A stretch of 64,000 nucleotides of DNA from Candidatus Thorarchaeota archaeon MP8T_1 (GTDB lineage: Archaea > Asgardarchaeota > Thorarchaeia > Thorarchaeales > Thorarchaeaceae), in the NCBI GenBank assembly GCA_002825465.1, contig PJER01000004.1, positions 1-64,000 of the forward strand, in the 5' to 3' direction. Within the stretch, counting starts at the first letter, position 1. The number at the start of each line of letters is the position of its first letter. A model generated the notes under the pieces. It saw nothing but the letters and a program-made list of their open reading frames with translations, was not told where the DNA came from and made no database searches. Both the position numbers and the translations under genes were made by a program. Positions 62,283 to 64,000 of the stretch are shown piece after piece.

Positions 62283-63002
62283 GTGAAAGAGGGAATTGGT
62301 ACTCCAATATTATCACCACTGTATCCAAAGCCACCATATCATTACGTTGATGCAAAATTGTTTCTAGCGTTATTTACACCGACAGAAGAATCGATACGTG
62401 CACTACTTCCAAAACCACTGAGACCATCACAAATGCCGCTTGCAGGAATATTGATTGCAGAACAACCTTGTAAAGAAACAGGAACGTTCATGGAAGCAGG
62501 AATGCTAGTGCAGTGTCTTTTTGATAATCCTGAAACAAAAGAGGAAGAAGTCGGAGTTTATTTTGCATACAACTATGCAGATACTGATATTGCTCAAGCA
62601 GCAGGGCGAGAGATCTGGGGGTATCCTAGAAAGAGCGCAAAGATATCACAAAAATGGAAGGGAGATACACTCACTGGGAAAGTAGTACGTGATAAAGTGA
62701 CGCTTCTTAAAGCAACATGTACTTTCGAAGATGATGGCGAATGGATTGATAGTGGTCCAAATATCAATGTCAAGATGATTCCTAGAGTCACAGGAGATGG
62801 ATATGAGTTGGCAGTTCTAACTGCGGCTTATCTCACCTATGATGTCAAGAATGGTCGCTCGGGAGAGGTCAAAGTGGAATTCAATAATGGTCCTCAAGAT
62901 GATTTTAGCAAAGTCGAGATTGAAAGTAGTTTCATCGGACTCTACTTTGACTGCGATATCACAGTTCCATTAGGCAAGAATGTAGGAAAAGTCAAGCTCT
63001 AA
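62283..63002 (+). CDS. Acetoacetate-decarboxylase-like protein
   Basis: A 239-residue protein of the ADC superfamily: YFAYNYADTDIAQAAGREIWGYPRK, followed by the ATCTFEDDGEW and LPKP/IPRV regions. In clostridial ADC the two Lys of YPKK are Lys115 (Schiff base) and Lys116; here the first is Arg (YPRKSAK), so decarboxylase activity is uncertain, and a hydratase- or aldolase-like role is possible. The frame opens at TTG 62250, but AAAGGTGA five bases before GTG 62283 fits better. Confidence 0.75.
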   Translation: MKEGIGTPILSPLYPKPPYHYVDAKLFLALFTPTEESIRALLPKPLRPSQMPLAGILIAEQPCKETGTFMEAGMLVQCLFDNPETKEEEVGVYFAYNYADTDIAQAAGREIWGYPRKSAKISQKWKGDTLTGKVVRDKVTLLKATCTFEDDGEWIDSGPNINVKMIPRVTGDGYELAVLTAAYLTYDVKNGRSGEVKVEFNNGPQDDFSKVEIESSFIGLYFDCDITVPLGKNVGKVKL

Positions 63003-63977
63003 CTACAGGTATTCAGTTGCTTCGATAAAGTGCAGTTTCTTCCCTGCGCTTCGAGTGTAGGACCTCATCAGTTGAATGCAAATCAGAGCAAAGAACGGCA
63101 CACAAAGATAGGTATAGAGAGGATTGAAGAAGATACCGAGAGCCAGCATGAAACCTAGACCAGTAAACCCTATCAAATTAGGAAGAAGTTGCGCTCGAGC
63201 CATTGCCCACATTCCACGGATAGGCATCTGCACAGCAGATCCTCGTTGCCTTGTGATATTCCTCTGAGCTTTGAAATCACCACCAGTCGCAGCTGAGTAT
63301 GAAGCTATTCCGCCTGCAGCCAAAGTCAGAAAGATACATGAAATAACAATTGCAGGGACATATATCCAGATTGAAGGTTGGATAATGATCACAAGAACGG
63401 AAGCAATACTTGTAGCTATAATTGTAAATGGTACAGCACTGAAGACCTTACCTTTCACATAATCTGTGAGACCAGTAGGAGCAAGTTGGATATTCATGAG
63501 ATTCTTTCCTTCATAGACGAGTTCGTATCCTGCAAAATAAACTCCATATGAAACAGCAAAAGGAATCATAGCGTAGACAATGATAATTGAAATTCCACCG
63601 AATAAGTCACTGCCAGGAGCGATAAGGAATAGAAAGAACCAGAGGATCATTCTGAGAGGACCTACCAAGTAGTTAGCAAGTACTCTTCCCTCACGTCTTA
63701 CTGATGCGATATTGTACCACATAGATACATTGGTTGTTGTACTCATTTTGATTAACGGTAGTGTTGTTGGATTCCAAGTGTCATGTGCAATCTTGACTTC
63801 ATCCTTTGACGACCTCTTGGAACCACTGGCTAGCCAACCACTATAATGAGCTATCTCACTGAAATGTGCATTAGCATATGCAAGAAAGATTGGAATGATG
63901 AGGAAGAGAATTGCAAGAAGGATATCAACCATCCCAATTGGAAGCCCTACAATCAATCGAAGGGAAACTGCGTTCAT
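63003..63977 (-). CDS. ABC-2-like permease, possibly 5' partial
   Basis: A frame of 324 residues, open to the window edge upstream. About seven TM helices, with the loop YEGKNLMNIQLAPTGLTDYVKGKV, which is the pattern of ABC-2 exporters (EGKNLWxL-like before a lysine anchor). GGAGGGG four bases before ATG 63977 suggests that start, but it could be an internal Met of a larger permease. Its ATPase is not in the window. Stop shares a base junction with the decarboxylase-like gene on the other strand. Confidence 0.6.
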   Translation of the reverse strand: MNAVSLRLIVGLPIGMVDILLAILFLIIPIFLAYANAHFSEIAHYSGWLASGSKRSSKDEVKIAHDTWNPTTLPLIKMSTTTNVSMWYNIASVRREGRVLANYLVGPLRMILWFFLFLIAPGSDLFGGISIIIVYAMIPFAVSYGVYFAGYELVYEGKNLMNIQLAPTGLTDYVKGKVFSAVPFTIIATSIASVLVIIIQPSIWIYVPAIVISCIFLTLAAGGIASYSAATGGDFKAQRNITRQRGSAVQMPIRGMWAMARAQLLPNLIGFTGLGFMLALGIFFNPLYTYLCVPFFALICIQLMRSYTRSAGKKLHFIEATEYL

Positions 63978-64000
63978 AGCCCCTCCAGGACTGAAGTCAG

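Noticed and set aside
1..64000. tRNA, rRNA, insertion sequences, integrase or attachment sites
   Set aside because: None was found by eye; no T-loop-like GGTTCGAAT block with matching arms and no transposase or recombinase motifs.

Overview
The window most likely comes from an Asgard archaeon, with the Thorarchaeota/Heimdall-Loki side as best guess. It mixes archaeal housekeeping genes with proteins that look eukaryote-like: a Ras/Rab-type small GTPase, two longin/roadblock-like proteins, a gelsolin-domain protein, a Vps62-domain protein, several TPR proteins and an LRR protein. It also holds archaeal-type double-HTH Lrp/AsnC regulators, an archaeal-style TATA element, a tungsten-type aldehyde ferredoxin oxidoreductase and large cell-surface proteins with Thr-rich stalks and C-terminal anchors. 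GTG and TTG starts with GGTGA/GAGGTG-type ribosome binding sites are common. No rRNA, tRNA, transposase, integrase or CRISPR array was seen. The assignment is by gene content only.

Layout. 1-3700: a partial gene, a small membrane protein, then a minus-strand operon of zinc-ribbon protein, longin-like protein, polytopic membrane protein and small GTPase. 3.7-14.5 kb: single genes and small groups (RAM-domain protein, gelsolin protein, GNAT, Vps62-like protein, lipid/isoprenyl-type methyltransferase, NadB, zinc-finger protein, longin-like protein, TPR/zinc-ribbon protein, DMT transporter, six-hairpin glycosidase-like protein). 14.6-29.8 kb: a tightly packed plus-strand operon with an ABC-2 permease, two different ABC ATPases, a 1454-residue subtilisin-like membrane protein whose catalytic Ser and oxyanion Asn are replaced, and a 2275-residue surface protein with an FG-GAP-like propeller and about 78 calcium-binding (thrombospondin type 3-like) units. 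This is the strongest candidate for an undescribed system.

30-42 kb: small membrane and TPR proteins, two close paralogues of a threonine-synthase-like PLP enzyme, a YhhN-family protein, an Ig-like surface protein, and a minus-strand five-gene cluster (two methyltransferases, a PP-loop ATPase with some MurL-like character, a D-Ala-D-Ala-ligase-like ATP-grasp enzyme, a GNAT) that looks like a small-molecule or peptide-modifying pathway. 42-46.8 kb: two paralogous six-TM membrane proteins, a winged-helix regulator, a repetitive beta-rich surface protein, and a promoter with perfect TCAAACGTTTGA palindromes beside a double-HTH Lrp regulator. 46.8-64 kb: LRR protein, zinc-ribbon protein, methyltransferase, PepF-like peptidase, PHP phosphoesterase, seven-bladed FG-GAP surface protein, SCP2-domain protein, nitronate-monooxygenase-like enzyme, a tiny membrane protein, an iron alcohol dehydrogenase paired with an aldehyde ferredoxin oxidoreductase, PepD, PAP2 phosphatase, an acetoacetate-decarboxylase-like protein and a permease running to the window edge.

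No intergenic stretch above about 300 bases lacks a proposed gene or signal. Several gene ends carry GC-rich hairpins followed by T-runs that look like intrinsic-type terminators.
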